A stretch of DNA of 64,000 nt, from positions 73,631,001 to 73,695,000 of the forward strand of contig NC_071670.1 of assembly GCF_028554725.1 (NCBI RefSeq), read 5' to 3'. Within the stretch, counting starts at the first letter, position 1. Every line of letters starts with the position of its first letter. The notes under the pieces are model-generated. The model was not told the origin of the DNA. It saw only the letters and a list, made by a program, of their open reading frames with translations, and searched no databases. Source of the DNA: Zeugodacus cucurbitae (lineage: Eukaryota; Arthropoda; Insecta; Diptera; Tephritidae). Positions 25,329 to 37,923 of the stretch are shown one piece after another. The position numbers and the translations under genes were made by a program.

Positions 25329-28300
25329 ATGAGTAACGAGTACCTTTTATCATACTCACACATACCTATTCTTTTTACATCAGTTCATTGCATGATCCAG
25401 TTTTTATTCCAGGATCAGTATTATTTTCGCCCGGACATTAAACCCTAATTAGTTTCTTTTGCGTCTAGACCCACAAGCATCATTAGACTAACGATATATG
25501 TATGTACATATGTATAATATGTAATATAAAAAAGTAACGAAAAGCTAAAGCTATGTATGTAGGTATTTAAAGACACGCATACACATACAATATTTATTCA
25601 AATTCGCAGCGTCTGACCTTTTTGTTTTGTGGAGCATTCCGTCAACAATTTGAAGCTTCGCCTTGATACATTTGCGTGCATTGGTTCTAAGCACAAACAG
25701 CCGAACACACTTTCCTGTAAGTGTTTGCCTACATACATATAGCCATTTGTGAGATTTGTGCCAAATCGAACACGATCGTTGTTTTTATACAGGATTTATG
25801 ATTATCATAATATGATTTTTTTGCAATATTTGTGGTTATGCTTAATTTCTTGGATTTAATTATGTGTTCCTATATAACACAGCAGTCATATACATGTATG
25901 AAAGATAAGGGATATTTGTCCGTCCGATTTCTCGAAACGGAATTATTTAATTTCTGAAATCCAGTCTTATAATTTAATTTTTATCTATCTAATTCTTTTT
26001 CTAAGAGAGCTTAGTGGGTCACCATGATCAGGGCGGTATTTAAGAGGACATATTCCGCATGGAAGCTTGTCTGCTAATCAATAAACATTATGCATTTGTG
26101 ACGGCAACAATGTCCTCTATACATAAGTGCATGAGAAGTGCCATGCCAAGAATACCTTTGATGACCGGTGTTCCAAAGTCCGAGGAGAAACGAGTATTTT
26201 TTGTGTTTGCTGTCTGCGAAAGTCAATCTTAAGCCATCTAATAACACTTCGACAATCATAACAACACCATCATAATCAACGCAACCGCAACTATTACACG
26301 CCATCGAGGCAGAAGCCAGTAAGCCAATGAAGACAGCCGAGCATTTTGCAATAAATGCATACGCACACAAAGTGTGTGTACATATGTATGTATGTATATG
26401 TTTGTGGGTATAATCAAAAATTGCATATCGTACATACGGAAAGCCACGAGCAAAGCCTGAGAAAGTTGAGCTCGGGCAGTAATGATTGGATATTGGGCGA
26501 TTATGGGCTGCGCCGCAGAAGATCTCAGCCAAAATGCAGCCTTCGACGATCAGCACTTGTTTGCTTGTCATGTACGAGTAGAATGTGTGTGTGCAACTTT
26601 CTTAGTAAAGCGACCTGCAACTCTCAACTCGCAACTCGTACGCAAATATCTAAAGACCAGAAGCTGTTCTGCTTATAATTACAATCAATGAAAGACTCAG
26701 CTACACTATTTGGCGATAAACCATACAGTTGTGATTGTGGCTGTGTGTGCGTGTGATGCAGTTCTCGATGATCGGCTGGATTTGAGCACTGATTTGAGAT
26801 CTTTGTGTGGAAACCTTCGAAAGTATGTTGCTTTTAGTACGTAAAGGGTGCTCTTTTAGATGCTTAGAACTTGTCTGTGGTCTGTGATAAATGATGTGAC
26901 CAACACAGACCTAGGTAGTCAATAAACGGGCGCAGTTCTTGATATATGGTGGAACCATTTAATTCCATATCTGGACTATTACATATGCCTATAGCGCTCT
27001 CCAATAGTGTCTTCGACATTCAAAATCTCCCAGACAATATCATTATTTGTGACAGAAGATGATTTGATGGCACTATTAACACAACACACACTATTTAGAA
27101 GTAAACTGTCCCGGATTTTAAATGTTGTTCCCAGGATGGTCCCTGGATGGCAGTTAGACAAAGCACGCTGAACATAAATTCCAATCACATTTGGTTACTT
27201 TCTTTCTCTAGAAAATATTTGTATCGACCTCAAAAAGCATCCTATATTTACATAACCACACATAATTGAATTCATAGGAGCTTCGGGGAGAGTCGGCGTG
27301 CAAGGCAAGAGTCCACCTGAGTTTTTGTCGGTGTTTTGGCAGTCAATTGAGCTGTGATGCCGCTACCTAATTTGCGAAGATCGGCTAAATGTTCGATCGC
27401 TGCTGCAGCATTGCAGCCACTCGCGCATATCCGATCCGATACACTGAGCCATAGCCGGAAAGTGAATTCCCGGAATTCATATGGAATCAAATAACCGAAT
27501 CGGGTTTATCACACCGCAGCGAGGCGACTCGATTTACATACGCACATATTTGTTCTTACACGAATGTGGGGATGCGGTGGGAGTGGGCTTAAATCCGGTT
27601 TTGGAGGTTCTACTTGGCCATTAGTGATAAAGCGTTCTTTTTATGCATATGCTCCCATAGTTTGTGATTTTTGTGTTGTTTTTTGTATTGATTGGCTGTT
27701 TGGTCGGACTTGTGGTCAATTACAGTTGTGGATGTGGCTACTGTAATGTGCAGCGGGACTATCCCGCTGAGTGGGGCGTGTTCGTTCTGGCTTAGTGTTT
27801 GCGGGCTTATTACGGCTTGGACGAATAAACGAAATTGAAAGGAGCAATTCAACAAATCTTGTACCGCAATGCAAATATGTCTATGTAAGTATATGTGGAT
27901 GTGAATGATGCATTCTGCGCTTTCTTCACATACGTGAAGCTGGATCTGCATGATGAACCGGTGGGAAAGTTTGGTTTCAAATTGTGTCTTCAACCGAGAC
28001 TCTCATTTGCATTTAATTAAATGAATCTGCCATATGTGGTGAACTTCGCATTCGAAATCTTCTGAAAATCGTATAATTTAGTTTTTACAAATGCACGGGG
28101 CGGACTGTGGCGGCTTCCCGAATATATGGAAAATAAAATATTATAACTTAATTTATAGACTCAAATAAGTCTCTGAGACTTGCAATAGCTCTAGTTTCGA
28201 GAGAGCTTCCCAATGATAGTTTTTTTAATTGCGAGGATGCGATTAACTAAGAAGCTTCGCTCTTGGTCTAATGATAATCAAATGTGATATGTAAAATATC

Positions 28301-31300
28301 ATAAAAATACCGCAACTCCAAAGTTAAAAAAATTTAATGTGGCTCTGACAGTTCCAACTCGAAATTGTCAACATGCCAATACCAAGTTGAGCAGTGCAAC
28401 AACACGAATTTCGAACCTGTCAGGCAGTGTCTGGAGCGATGGAGACGACATCAATGACGCGAAATGACTGCGGCGGTGGTCATGTCACGCAACTGCACCC
28501 CGTCATGCAAATTACCCATACTAATGCACGCGAATATTAACTTGAACATTTATTTGAGCTTGCCCGGGTCTGCTGGCCAATTGGCGCTGGTGGGAATGTA
28601 AAGGACACCCACTTTAGAGCTGTCATGCATGTAATTTCCAGCAAACTTTATGTGCCTTATGAATGCTGTTCTCCTGCCTCGCTTCCATAACGCAAATACA
28701 TAGTACGGATGTATATACGTCGTACATATGTACGTTTGGCTGGCACGTCCTGTGTTCCCCAGATTCGTGACATGCTAAGACCGACGACGTAAATTATTAC
28801 TGTAAATTTATTACCGCTAATAGCATTTCCGTTAACTTTTTGTGCCCGTATGCAACGCAATCGCCAGGGTAAGCGTCGTCCAGAAATCAGATTGTTCCAG
28901 AGTTCATAGGACCAGCGAGTGGACTTTCATAAAATTGTTGAACCCATTTTCAACAAAAGTTCATCGAAACTACTTGAAAACTCAAGCCATGGAAAGTGAA
29001 AGTAGTGAAAAGCTTTTTGGAACCTTAAGGCATTGTTCAAAGTTACCAGAAACCAATCTCAAACAAAGTTCCCTTAATAATGCAATAAAAGTCAGTGGAA
29101 GCTCTCAGACAATATGTTCGTTCCTCCTTAAATAGGAGGTGGAGGGCACGACGCATCGATGACATTCAGATGGCCGTCCGACTGTGCGCAACTGTGTCGT
29201 CGAATCCAACATTTGTCCCTATGTTTTACATACATACATACGTGCCCATGAGGTAGTAAAATAAACTTACGCAGGTGCGGTCCCTATACATACATACATA
29301 CATACATACATACATACATAGAGACAGACAGACATTTGTGTCGCTTCTCCGTGAGCTTAATTTATAATTGACTCGCAATAAGCGATTGTGGAAGCGCTGC
29401 GAAGTGTACTCGTACACCTCGGATTGCCCCGTTAACCCAGAAACCACGCAGGTTTACAGTGCAGCGATGCGTTCGTTGCGTCTTCAAGAATTTAATGGCG
29501 TTTGCAGTGGTGCATTGATCATTTGCATCCTGTCGTCAGGTCCATTTAAACTGTAAGAATGTAACTGTCGGTGTCCCAACTGGTGAACAACAACAACAAC
29601 ATGCAGGCCGTCAGTTATGTTATGAATATGACAACAAGCAGAGCGGGACCAATCCAAAATACACACGTACGACTACATGGGGCCACAAAATCCTGCTGGG
29701 TCGGCGGTCTGTTGCATGCGGATGGCATGCGCTGAAAGTGGACCGTGGTTGATCGGCAACCGAGGTTCGGTGGTCGGTTTGTTGCTGTAGGCGCCAATGT
29801 CTACAGCACCGCAGGTGATCGCTTTGTTCATTGTGCTCAATGCTGCCGGATTGTGTCTCTTGCAAAGCGGGCGGAACGAAGCTTTGCTGACATTCCTACG
29901 CGCGTAATATTATCAAGCGTTAACAGGTACCAAAGTCATCTCGAATCGAAATGAGTGAGCTTCTGAGGCATTATCCAAAACATTCATTGAACTATGGTTT
30001 GGAAATGTTTAAAATGTTTAAAATGTTTCTCAAATGCTCGCGAATAAAACTCGCGGACCCTTAATTGAGAGGATTACCACAGGGCTGTCTCCATAGTATA
30101 CTGCAAAATATTTCAGCAGATGTTATCACTCCCACGGCTGATTGCGTAGCACTTTCCACCTTTAAGGGACTCTTTTTGTTTTTACTTTCATCCAATAACC
30201 TCAAGCCGCTCCTCCTCTTCGAATAAAAAGCCCAGGGAGTTGCTGTTCTTTAGGAATCCCATTGTCACTGTCAGAAGCCGCATTTAAATGTTGCTCCAAT
30301 TAAGTTTTAATGTCTACATATGGTCCCTACTTTATAGATAGAATAGTAGATATCAATATATTTGTGATTCCTTTGCTTCGTGGCTTTTCAGTTTTATCGT
30401 TCATTGAAGCGGTTGACACGGTAATCTCGACTGGAAAATGTACTGGCCACGCACGTTTTGTGGATGCACAAATAGAAACTTGGTCCATTCATACACATAT
30501 CTTCTCATATACATATGTACATATGTACCTACATTTGTGGCGTAATCAAAAATTCAACCACTCGGCAACGACGAGATGAGAAGTGGCGTGGGCAGCGAGC
30601 GAAAAGCCTTTCTACCAGTTTGACAAGCGGCGAAGGATTGGCCAAACATCAAAGTTTACTGATAAGAAGATTTGCAAAAGAAATCCTTTCATTGCCTTCC
30701 AACTGCCTTCTGTGGAGGAAAGGGTTGTGGCGAAGAGTGAGTTTGTGTGTGGTGTTTGCATTGTTGTTTTACACTTTTCACACGCAATGCTTCATTTCTC
30801 CCGCCCACCCGCAGATGCGAAGCTTTTCTTCACTTTTCTATTGAATAACTTGTTGGCGTTTCTGTTCTTCGCACAACTGAAAGTTTCTGACACAGCTGAG
30901 CTGCAGCTTTTGTATGCACCGACAGGTCGTTTGTCGATTAGATGCATTGACAAGTTGGAGTCCGACGTGGGATACAGGATGGGGTGTGGGTGGCTGGAGT
31001 AGAGTGCGATTTGAATTATTGTTGCGTTTTTCGCTTGGTTTACTGATTTGGGTCTCAAAGGTTTTGGCGTTTTTGTTTTCACTTGCCATCCTTTATTTAT
31101 GCCTTGTGTATGTATAGAAGAGATGGATTGCTTCGAATGCCCCGCAAAGAATCTAACATTACCGTGCATTTACATGAGTATTACGTAAGTTAGAAAGCTA
31201 ATACCACACCTTTTCTTTTCCGAATTTTTTTTTGCAAATTGTAGGAGAGGGGGGTATAAATTGAATTCGAATAGTTTTGTTCTAGCAAATATACATATTA

Positions 31301-34300
31301 GAAGGGCGCTGATAAACTGGCATCAATATTTTGGCTAATATGAATATGTAAGAAAAGTAGTGTAAGATTATAGGAATCCAATAAACTTCATTTTAATTCG
31401 TGACTCAGACATATAGACCTAATTCCATCTTCCGATACAAATGTCGACAATTAATATTCTCGTTATTGGCGCAATATTTTTGTTTTTCTACATAACCTTC
31501 GATTGTCATATTGTTTCGTTTCCCATTTGGCGTATTTTTGATGACCTCTGAGCCGTCAAAGCTCTTTGCATGAACATACGTACGTACGAATTGCAAGAAG
31601 TTAGAAGTTAAAAGCAAAACATACATAATCGTGAGCGCGAGCCACTTCCACTTCCACTACCAACAAATGAACTGGTTTAGTTTCGAAAATATTGAATTAA
31701 TGATGGCTTGTCGAATGTTCAATGTCTAACGTCTAATCATGGCAGACGCTCGGCGGCAGCATCCAACGGTTGTGCGGCTAACCACCGCCACAGATAAACC
31801 CATAATTACACTATATTTGTATTGGTAACACGGACGTTATGTTAAATCTCTATGGATGTATGTGAAGGTGTGTAATTTGCGAAGAATTAAAACATTCTAA
31901 TTCAGCTCTTCCACTGCTATCTGAACTAATTTGTGTCTATACATACATATACATATGTATATGTCAAAATAAGAATTTAGAGAAAGGCGAAAGCTCGACA
32001 TCCCACCCTATTTACTTATGAATTTCTACCTCACGCAGACAGTGATATATTCATATATGCATTCCATCTATGACGGTAAATATTTTCTCTTTATGGACAT
32101 ATGAAATCGGATCTTCAATACCCGGAGATACCGAAAGAACTTAGTATAAATTAACTGCTTTCGTTTCGCCAGATCTTGAAGAACTCATTAAAAACGGCCA
32201 TAACTTGTCGAAAATATCGCTATCCATATGTAAAGTGACTTAGTATAATATGTGGTTTCTGTATATACACATTTTATATTTAGATAACCAAATATTTTAC
32301 TAAAGTATACAGAAATATCTCTTTCGCATGTGTTCTTATAAGCAAGTACATAAATAACGGTGAATTGTATTAAAGTCCCCTAAAGGTAACTATATAATAG
32401 GTAAGTAGGTAAAGTGGATGTCGGACCACGCATTTAGGCATTTAGAAGGCCCATTGTAAGCCACCATGTCCTCTCTGAATATGGCTAATAAGTTCAAAAA
32501 GTTGTACATGCCCAACTTCCGAGCCATCTTCAAGGAAACTGTGATCGATAGTTGCAATCCTTTTCCTATACCAAACCTTTGAGCCACATATAAGATACTG
32601 GAGTCTCTTCTTCTTCTAGTGCTTGACAGCTTCTACAATAATCATTGTAAGGTCAGGTATTGTTTCCACCGGGGAAAATGAGTCATTGCAATGGTTCTTT
32701 GGCACATTTTTAATCAAGTAATAGATTGTGTAGAAAGTAACTTCTTAGTGGTAAATTTTGACTGATCTCTTCTTCGCCTCTTGTCATTATGTTTGACATT
32801 GAGTGGTTGAAATTTCTATATGAAACTGTAGTTTGGAACAATTTTACAATATTACAATAACAATTGCGCATGTTTTTCATTAAGGAAAACTATTTGAAAG
32901 CCATGACAAAAGAAATTCGCTCAACAATGAATTGAATGAATTGGCAAAAGCGTTACGTCATTGGCAACAATTTGACAACGAAAGTAAATAAATCAGAATG
33001 CGCACAAGAAACATTAATAACAGCGAGTTAAATATTTTTGTATGTATGTACCTTTGTATGCCTGGTTCGTTGTATGGGACCACCTCACGATTTTCGATTT
33101 AGTTGGCCTCCTCTCTGCTCTATTTCCAAGCATTGTCTTCGTAATGCGTAGCAGACGCTATGAGCCGCTTGATGACTTTGACTACTGTCTAATGAAAAGC
33201 TCGACCTCAACCAAAGGTACACACACACACAGTTACGAATGTATGTACGATTTCTAACACCGTTGGACAATTGTTCGTTGCTTTCATTGCTGCTTTCAAC
33301 AGTTTTCGATCTTTACGAAAATCCTGTTAATTTCATACGTCGAGCATTTCGTTATGCCTGGTTATTGTGGAGTACAGAATAGTTTGTCGCTGTGAAAAGA
33401 GAACGATTACGGCTTCAGTTGCTTTTGTTGGTTTTGTTGGACTGTCCAAAGTGTGCGTGCAAAATCGGAATCATTAAATGCGTATGTCATTCCGTGTGGA
33501 CAATCGTCGCCGTGGCCGAGATGATCATTGATGATTTTATCATTGCCGGAGTTGAGTTGAGTCGAGTCTCTCTGTTGTTGCAGCGTTTATTGTTGTCATG
33601 GCTGACGGCTTCGACTTTTGTCACAACACAACTACTCGTCGTACTTTAGGGATAAATGACAAATAATTTTGATTGATTACTATGCACGTATGGATGTATG
33701 TGTGAAGGTACATTAATCAATTTTGAATTTAGAGAGCATTTATTTGGTGACGATTATTCGGTTTCGTCTTCGCCTGCGTCAAATGTTGGTGCGCTTGTTG
33801 TATTTTGTGACGGCAGCAACGGGAGCATTTAAGCTGATTACGCTTCACTGGTTATGCGCATACAAATGTTCAAATATACGTTTTGAAACGTCTATTGTTA
33901 GGCAGCATAAGTAGTCAGTGTGAATCGCAACCAGACTAGTAAACCGACTGTAAAAATATAAAATTTTGAGATACCTGTATAAAAATCGTCGGCTAAATCG
34001 TCGAAATAAAAGCCCTTGTCCGGAAAAATCGCAGTCAGTTCCAGGATTGTAGAACCGGCTGTCGTGGGAATTGTGAACTTTAGATATGTTAGTGTCTTAT
34101 CACTAAGTTCAATAGAAACGGTGAAGAAGAGAGAGCTTGAATAATCTCTTACGTGAGTGTTCGATGTATAAGTCCAAATTAGGTCTTACAGTGGTACCCA
34201 GACATATTAAAATACTTGGTACCTAAATAGTCCCCCAAATGGGATTTTTAATAAAGATACTTCTGGATTCGGAAGGCAATTGGACAATCATCAAGAACTT

Positions 34301-36415
34301 CCGCAGTTGTTAGTAGGCACGATTTGAACAAATATTACTTCATAATATTATGGAGGTATGTATGTGCGTATGTTTGTCTGCGTTAGTGTTGAGAGTTTAT
34401 GGACCATAATTTACATGAGAACATGTCGAGCAGTCGACTGTGCAAATGTTGAGACATGCAACATGCAACGTGCAACATGCTAATGGCGGTGGTGTGCATT
34501 GCATTGCGGCGACATCGGCAATAATACAAATGCAACAAGCCAACCACAAGCAACAACAACAGTAATAATAATGCGAAAGGTAAACATTAACACCAATCAC
34601 CAGAATTCGCGCAGTCCGACGATTTGTTTGATTGGATGGCGGCAGCTGTGTCAATGGTAGCAACAACGGTTGGGCGCATGTCGCATTTGCATTCATATAT
34701 GTATGTACGAATATATGGAACCACATGAAACACGAAAACAACACAAACCAGCGTACAACTCGCTTCACGCATGCACGCCTGTATTTACATTGGCACTTGG
34801 AGACCATATTACCATATCAGGCACTCCCGATCACCATCCATATACACGCATAAACACACACACACACAATGATATACAAAACATATTCGAAAGAGTCGCA
34901 TAAGCGAGGGCTTTCAGTTCGCTTCAATCGTTTATGCAGCTTGTTGACGTTGTCCCGCTGCTGCAATGACAACTACAAGGCGGCAACAAAGGACGATTGC
35001 ACTTCGAGCACGAACAAGAGCCGCTCGCCTCTGGCCAATTGCCCATCGGAAACAAGAAATTAATAATTTCATAAAGTGGCCGCGATTTGTTTTTGTTTCT
35101 TTGGTCCGGCACATTGGGACCAACGTATGTGTTTTTGTATCAAAGAGATTAGCCGATGATACATTGAAAACAATTGCGTATCTGGGCGCTCGGCTGCTCA
35201 CGCTGACTGGTCCGAAGAGAATCTAGCGCCAATGTTGCCTCGTGAAGCTGCGTTCTGGCGACGCTTAATATTTTATGAATATTAATTTGAGGTTCTTCAA
35301 TTAAAATGGTTTAACTTCCTAATTGTTGAAATGTGTCGTTTAATCGCTGAGCAACAATTAGTACTAACACTTCCTCGATGTTTCCGCCTAATATGTGGAT
35401 ATGCAAGGGGTTTAAATTGCTGATTACCTTTTGAGAGATCATCGTAAACTGTTGTATGAGCGACAGCATGTGGTCTACATATATGAACATATATATGTAT
35501 AGACGCTCATGGTCCCGTGATACGTTGACGTACCCGAAATGTATGTTCCCAGTTAACAATGAATGGGCTTAGGTCGGTTGTTACCTTTAATGGCCGTATT
35601 ATTGAACATTTCGCGGTGCGGCACCCAGTGCAGCGCATAAACGCTTTCGAAAGAGCTGAGCCAGTGCCGAAATTGCGAAAGAAGGCGAAATTGCATTATG
35701 TTGCACACGCGCATGCGCATTACACTAATACAAACATTTATAACTTCGACTTTAATTCGCGCAAGGTTAATGGGTATTGTGTACTTGCTGCCAGCTGCCA
35801 ATTGCTTGTTTTCTGTTTCCAATTGCCAGTTGCCAGTTGCTAGTCGTCGGCTTCCAGTGCGCCGCCTGCTGCCACCAACGACCAACAAACAACGAGCAAC
35901 AACAACATTGTTTGCAACTTCCACCTGAATGCCGCTCTGGCGTCGTCACATCGTCTTGACGATGAAGAAATCGTATGATGACTACACCCATTATAGCTTC
36001 CGAAGTGGAAACCGCTTCGTGCAACGGCTTCTGCTCCAGCTTAACAATGATGAGGATGTGTACATATGAGCATGCAGCCGTTGTCGCTTGTTCGTTTCGT
36101 TCGTTTGTTGTTGTCTGCTGTTGTCGGTGAGAGCCCAAGTCTGTCTGCGCGATAGATCGAGGAAGCCGAGTATTTCGAGTGTAGGCGTAATCGTTTTCAC
36201 GATGGCGTTACGGTGTGGAAAACAAATATTATAATATGTACTATTGAAGCCGAACGTGTAGTGATGACACGCGATTGGCGCCAGATAGAGGTAGCAGGCG
36301 ACGACAAGTGAAGCTCCCAACTTACTAACCTAAGAATTTTAACTTAATTTTCTCGAAAAAATACTTAAATACTTTTATGTATAAAATGATAAAAATACTG
36401 TTGTTAAGGTGCATA
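25329..36415. other. intergenic, mixed composition, no gene seen
   Basis: About 11 kb with chance frames up to 165 aa, several of them translating CA/TA repeats. The composition around 26-31 kb and 34-36 kb is closer to balanced and looks unique, which is compatible with conserved cis-regulatory DNA. No domain, splice structure or RNA gene could be supported. Confidence 0.4.
29287..29320. repeat. (CATA)n microsatellite
   Basis: About eight uninterrupted CATA units followed by a short GACA run. Confidence 0.95.
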
Positions 36416-36444
36416 CAGATATACGAAAAATAATAAGAACAGCG
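36416..36444 (+). repeat. left outer terminal repeat of the Tc1-like element
   Basis: It starts with CAG after TA and matches the complement of 37894-37923 over most of about 29 bases. Confidence 0.75.
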
Positions 36445-36617
36445 ATAAATAAAAATTAAACTTCAATACATTTGCACTAAAGCATGGAAGTTTTTGTCAG
36501 CTAAGGGGATTTTTTATCACTCAATATTTATAAAAACAAATTCCGTTAGAAAATTGTAAAGTTTTTGTACATATTTCGTAACTAAATATTTTTTGTTAAA
36601 CAAGGGCAACATACGGG

Positions 36618-36641
36618 TGTGCGTTTTATTAAGGACAGCGT
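36618..36641 (+). repeat. left inner direct repeat of the Tc1-like element
   Basis: TGTGCGTTTTATTAAGGACA resembles the outer repeat and the complement of the right inner repeat. Two repeats per end is the IR/DR arrangement of some Tc1-like elements, where they bind transposase. Confidence 0.6.
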
Positions 36642-37769
36642 GTCGTTTCAATCGAAAGTCTTTTTAGTAAAACGTGTTTATTTTCAAAGATAATGTAAGA
36701 ATAATATTTTAAGTTTCAATATCAATCAATTAGAACCTGATTGTTTTCTTGATTGAAAAAATATGGGAAAGGGTAAGCCGTGATATCCGAAAACTTGAGA
36801 ACATTTCGAAAACTTTGTCAAACATTGAAATGTGTACAGAAAAGTAACAAATTTAATTTAAGATTCCTAAACAATGGTTGAATAAGCCATTACAGGGGCT
36901 CCCAAGATTGAAACCCTATCGCGGGTAGCCCAAAATATCATTGTCTGTCTAAAAACTATAATTCGCTGTGATAAGAATAATTCATTTATTTCTTCAAAAC
37001 GAATTAAATATCATTTTAATATTGATGTTGACCCATCATCTATCCGAAGGGTGCTTACAAATGAAGATCTCAAGCCCCTAAGCCCAAGAAATATGTTGTC
37101 AAAAAAACGTGTAACAAACGCTAATGTTTGCAGAAGGACATGTGCTTAGACATCCCCTAATCTGACAAAACAAATGTAAGATTATTTAGTTTAGTTCGTA
37201 TTAGAAAGTCGAAAATTTTAGTTTAAAACTCTAAGTACACAATAAATACCGCTAAATATGGTGCCGGAAAAATTATGCTTTGGGGATCGTTTTCAAACAA
37301 CGGTCTAGCGCCATGCCATAGCTTACAGGGCACTATAAAGGCAACCGATTATGTTGTGATACTCAAAAAGTGTATGAGACAGTATTCTGAAGATAATATG
37401 GTAATTAGGCGGATAATTATTAAGACAACGACCCAAAAATCACGATTGAGTGTACAAAAGACAACAACTTTAATACGGTGGAGTGGCCACCCCGGATCTA
37501 AATTCCATAGAAAATTTTGTGGAATGCAGTGAAATACAATGAGAGGAAAGTTCATAAGCTTTGGCAATTTTTCAGAATTCTGGAACGCATTTCCGGTTTT
37601 AATCTGCCAAAATCTGGTTTACACCATTCCGAAGCGATATGGAAAAATTTAAACAACCATGGATATTCAAAAAACATATTAAACTAATTTGAAACTAATA
37701 TTAAAACAATTAAAGGAAGCTCAGTTTAATTTTTTTATTTAATGTTGTAATTTTTTTAGTAAAACTAGA

Positions 37770-37793
37770 GGTGTCCTTATTATTTTTCACATA
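37770..37793 (-). repeat. right inner direct repeat of the Tc1-like element
   Basis: Complement reads TGTGAAAAATAATAAGGACA, sharing TAAGGACA with the left inner repeat and GAAAAATAATAA with the outer repeats. Confidence 0.65.
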
Positions 37794-37893
37794 TCAAATC
37801 TTCTTAAAACTAAAGAAACATTTAATTTGAATATGTTGCCAATAAATTTGTTACATTGTCTTTGTTGTCTTCGATTTCCTCACATTTCATCTA

Positions 37894-37923
37894 CACTATT
37901 ATTTATTATTTTTCACATAACTG
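37894..37923 (-). repeat. right outer terminal repeat of the Tc1-like element
   Basis: Complement begins CAGTTATGTGAAAAATAATA, the partner of the left end at 36416. Confidence 0.75.

Larger units (their letters stand above)
36416..37923 (+). mobile_element. decayed Tc1-like transposon, about 1.5 kb
   Basis: Transposase remnants occur in order on the + strand: a start-like MGKGKP near 36763; a DNA-binding-region remnant (SSIRRVLTNEDLKP near 37035-37085); GAGKIMLWGSFSNNGLAP near 37262-37315, the Tc1 'MVWG-F---G' region with the following Y--IL; DNDPKIT near 37425, the second catalytic Asp region; and a WPP-----IP-KILW remnant near 37482-37520, the Tc1 'WPP-SPDLNPIE-LW' block interrupted by stops. 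Multiple frameshifts and stops show it is dead. Outer ends pair as CAGATATACGAAAAATAATA at 36416 and, complemented, CAGTTATGTGAAAAATAATA at 37923. A TA precedes the left end; the right flank is AA, probably a mutated target duplication. Confidence 0.85.

Noticed and set aside
26074..26571. 165-codon minus-strand frame
   Set aside because: Part of it is translated CATA/CA repeat (THKHIHTYICTHT), with no motif or splice support.
30583..31002. 139-codon + strand frame
   Set aside because: No recognisable domain; overlaps similar-sized frames on both strands in balanced-composition DNA, as expected by chance.
34397..34807. 136-codon minus-strand frame rich in Cys and His
   Set aside because: Derived from CAA/GTT and CA-type low-complexity sequence; Cys residues have no zinc-finger spacing.
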